Both the position numbers and the translations under genes were made by a program. DNA of 6,489 bases from Haloarculaceae archaeon (lineage in GTDB: Archaea > Halobacteriota > Halobacteria > Halobacteriales > Haloarculaceae). The stretch covers positions 1-6,489 of the forward strand of contig JAQCMX010000189.1 in assembly GCA_028274885.1 (NCBI GenBank), written 5' to 3'. The notes below the pieces were generated by a model. That model worked only from the letters and a program-made list of their open reading frames with translations. It was not told the DNA's origin and did not search any database. Within the stretch, counting starts at the first letter, position 1. Every line of letters begins with the position of its first letter. Positions 5,237 to 6,489 of this stretch are shown here, piece after piece.

Positions 5237-5244
5237 ATTTAAGT
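5237..5244 (-). promoter_or_regulatory. Putative TATA element of infB
   Basis: ACTTAAAT on the minus strand lies 43-50 bases before the infB ATG. This predicts transcription starting near 5215 and a leader of about 20 bases that contains the AGGTGA motif. The promoter lies between mptD and infB, so infB need not depend on the mptD transcript. Confidence 0.5.
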
Positions 5245-5270
5245 AATTCGTCTCGGCGCGGTCGTCGTGG

Positions 5271-5618
5271 TTACGAGACCGAGTCAATCGACATCAGTGG
5301 GTATCCATCTACCAGTTCCATGCTCGCGATGGCCTCGATCCCGCGGTATTCGATGACCAACTCCACCTCGAAAAAGCGGCCAGTCAGTTCCGTGTACCCG
5401 GCACTGCTGTCTTCGATCGCCACAGCGAGTGCGTCCTCGTCGACGGCGACAGTGACATGCTCGCAGTGGGGCTGGTTCTCGATGGCAGATTCCATCGCGC
5501 GGGCCAGTGTGGGTGCGCTCTCGGGACTAACCGGGGTGCCAACAAACTGGTGATACAACGAACCGAACTTGATCCCTGCCTCGAAGCAGGCTTCCTGTGC
5601 GTCGGTGGGCGCGTCCAT
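5271..5618 (-). CDS. mptD: Archaeal dihydroneopterin aldolase, MptD family
   Basis: The 115-residue product belongs to the archaeal dihydroneopterin aldolase family (formerly DUF372). It is unrelated in sequence to bacterial FolB and cleaves 7,8-dihydroneopterin to 6-hydroxymethyl-7,8-dihydropterin and glycolaldehyde. In methanogens this feeds methanopterin; in haloarchaea it would feed tetrahydrofolate. The signature segments are all visible: EAGIKFGSLYHQFVGTPV (13-30), IENQPHCEHVTV (46-57), GYTELTG (74-80) and DGYPLM (104-109). The charged and polar conserved residues E13, H23, Q24, Q49 and Y106 are intact. Length matches the family. I chose the ATG at 5616-5618 because the family normally begins just before the EAGIK segment, and the longer 175-residue reading adds a basic, Pro-rich stretch of no family. 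It is divergent from the Azf-like gene and precedes infB by 76 bases. Confidence 0.92.
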   Translation of the reverse strand: MDAPTDAQEACFEAGIKFGSLYHQFVGTPVSPESAPTLARAMESAIENQPHCEHVTVAVDEDALAVAIEDSSAGYTELTGRFFEVELVIEYRGIEAIASMELVDGYPLMSIDSVS

Positions 5619-5639
5619 ACCTGACCCAGGAAGCGAGGA

Positions 5640-5645
5640 CAAAAC
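5640..5645 (-). promoter_or_regulatory. Possible TATA element of mptD
   Basis: GTTTTG on the minus strand lies 22-27 bases before the mptD ATG, roughly where a leaderless promoter should be. It is a poor match to the haloarchaeal consensus. AGGT directly touching the ATG is too close to serve as a ribosome-binding site. Confidence 0.3.
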
Positions 5646-5810
5646 GGCCCACCGGTCCCGGCAACCTGGCCGATAGACACCATCCGGGCTCGCGGGAGAT
5701 TTGTGATATATGGGTGCTGTTTTTTGGGTGGGGATCAATCGAGAAGTACAGACCGGCGTCTGTGGTTCCGGCACAGTAACTGCTGTCGTGCAACGCAAAC
5801 CGTATGCTAC

Positions 5811-5816
5811 TTATTT
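5811..5816 (+). promoter_or_regulatory. Putative TATA element of the Azf-like gene
   Basis: TTATTT on the plus strand lies 24-29 bases before the ATG at 5840, the expected position for a leaderless transcript. The 221-base gap to mptD also contains a run of six T near 5716-5721 and a GATATATG near 5702-5711, which could be additional AT-rich promoter elements; no gene fits between. Confidence 0.5.
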
Positions 5817-5839
5817 GCTCTGGCACATGTTACGGATGA

Positions 5840-6489
5840 ATGGACGAACCGGTGTTACTCACAGGGGCTGGCGGACAGGTGGGCCGGACAGTCCTGGAGG
5901 GGTTGCAGGACGAATACGATTGGCGACTGATGTACCACAGTCAGCCGGCAGTAGAGCCCGGATTCCCGTACGTCACCGGCGAGGTTCAAAACCACGAGGA
6001 CGTCAGACTCGCGATGGAGGGGTGTGGTGCGGTCATCCACCTGGCGGGTGACCCACGTCGGGACGCCCCATGGAGTAGTGTTCTGTCGAACAATATCGAC
6101 GGGACACACACCGTCTACGAGGTTGCAGCCGAGGAGGGCGTCGAGACCATGATCTACTCCTCCTCGAACCACGCAGTGGGTGCCTTCGAAACCGAAGAAC
6201 GGACCCCGGAGATGTACCGCACCGGGGACGACTTTCTGCTGGACGGGACCGAGTTTCCCCGGCCGGGCAACAAGTACGGCATCAGCAAGGCCACAGGCGA
6301 ACTCATCGGCCGGTACTTTCACGACGAGTACGGCATCTCCGTGTGTAACATCCGGATCGGGAATCTCAACGAGAAGTACCCACCGGTCGACTACGAGCGT
6401 GGCCAGGCGATGTGGCTCTCGACGCGGGACTGTGCCCACATCCACGACTGCGCCCTGCAAGCCGACTACGGGTTCGAGACTGTCTACGG
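5840..6489 (+). CDS. NAD(P)-dependent SDR-family dehydrogenase, Azf-like (C-terminus cut by window edge)
   Basis: The visible 216 residues are an extended short-chain dehydrogenase of the NAD-dependent epimerase/dehydratase type. They resemble, from memory, the haloarchaeal NAD+-linked glucose-6-phosphate dehydrogenase Azf and bacterial uronate dehydrogenases. The nucleotide-binding motif is TGAGGQVG (8-15) and the strand-4 motif is IHLAGDP (66-72). The active-site serines are in YSSSNHAVG (106-114), with Y146 and K150 in YGISK. ERGQAMWLSTRDCAH (186-200) is a further segment I associate with the Azf/uronate group. A full protein would be about 260 residues, so some 45 are missing. An in-frame TGA at 5837-5839 directly before the ATG makes 5840 the only possible start here, and a TATA element sits 24-29 bases upstream. 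The end of strand 2 reads WRLMYHSQP, lacking the Asp or Glu that usually binds NAD ribose. The exact substrate is not proven, so no symbol is given. Confidence 0.85.
   Translation, partial: MDEPVLLTGAGGQVGRTVLEGLQDEYDWRLMYHSQPAVEPGFPYVTGEVQNHEDVRLAMEGCGAVIHLAGDPRRDAPWSSVLSNNIDGTHTVYEVAAEEGVETMIYSSSNHAVGAFETEERTPEMYRTGDDFLLDGTEFPRPGNKYGISKATGELIGRYFHDEYGISVCNIRIGNLNEKYPPVDYERGQAMWLSTRDCAHIHDCALQADYGFETVY

Noticed and set aside
5774..5782. CAGTAACTG dyad upstream of the Azf-like gene
   Set aside because: Only four bases per arm around one centre base, too short to separate from chance.
5619..5798. Longer 175-residue start for mptD
   Set aside because: The added 60 residues are basic and Pro/Cys-rich, unlike the acidic protein that follows, and the family begins at the chosen ATG.
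5855..6460. A 201-codon minus-strand frame with some acidic, Val-rich sequence
   Set aside because: It is antisense to the Azf-like gene, whose frame carries the complete dehydrogenase motifs; antisense frames of high-GC genes often look protein-like.

Overview
The window looks like chromosomal DNA from a halophilic archaeon (class Halobacteria). The proteins are strongly acidic and the coding GC is high. Promoters are of the archaeal TATA type, often placed about 25-30 bases before the start codon as in leaderless haloarchaeal transcripts. The gene content (archaeal IF2/aIF5B, archaeal-type dihydroneopterin aldolase, a DUF5811-like protein, an Azf-like dehydrogenase) also fits. I cannot name the genus from sequence alone; the moderate GC is compatible with Haloarculaceae but does not prove it.

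Layout, left to right. At 1-410 (minus) lies the N-terminal receiver domain of a response regulator that runs off the left edge. It is followed by a 290-base gap that is AT-rich near the promoter and carries three inverted repeats. At 701-1390 (minus) is a stand-alone flavin/NAD(P) oxidoreductase of the ferredoxin-NADP reductase superfamily. From 1391 to 2062 there is about 670 bases without a convincing gene. It holds several dyads, a stem-loop followed by T-tracts, and one weak 48-codon acidic ORF. At 2063-2905 (minus) is a polyprenyl diphosphate synthase, divergent from a DUF5811-like gene at 3015-3362 (plus). That gene converges on infB (aIF5B, 3386-5194, minus) with only 23 bases between the stop codons. 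Upstream of infB, in the same direction, is mptD (5271-5618, minus). Divergent from mptD is an NAD(P)-dependent SDR-family dehydrogenase resembling haloarchaeal Azf (5840 to the right edge, plus, truncated).

Most of the window is core metabolism and translation: isoprenoid chain elongation for lipids or quinones, translation initiation by subunit joining, pterin biosynthesis and probably oxidation of glucose 6-phosphate or a related sugar. The genes do not form one operon. Nearly every one has its own promoter-like element, and only mptD and infB are same-strand neighbours that could be partly co-transcribed. I see no mobile element, CRISPR array, tRNA or rRNA.

I do not see a clear new biological system. 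The points most worth a second look are the chain-length residues of the polyprenyl synthase, which point away from a plain geranylgeranyl product; the structured gap at 1418-1600, which could hold a small RNA or an operator array; the nested inverted repeat at 550-604; and the coenzyme-specificity position of the Azf-like enzyme.
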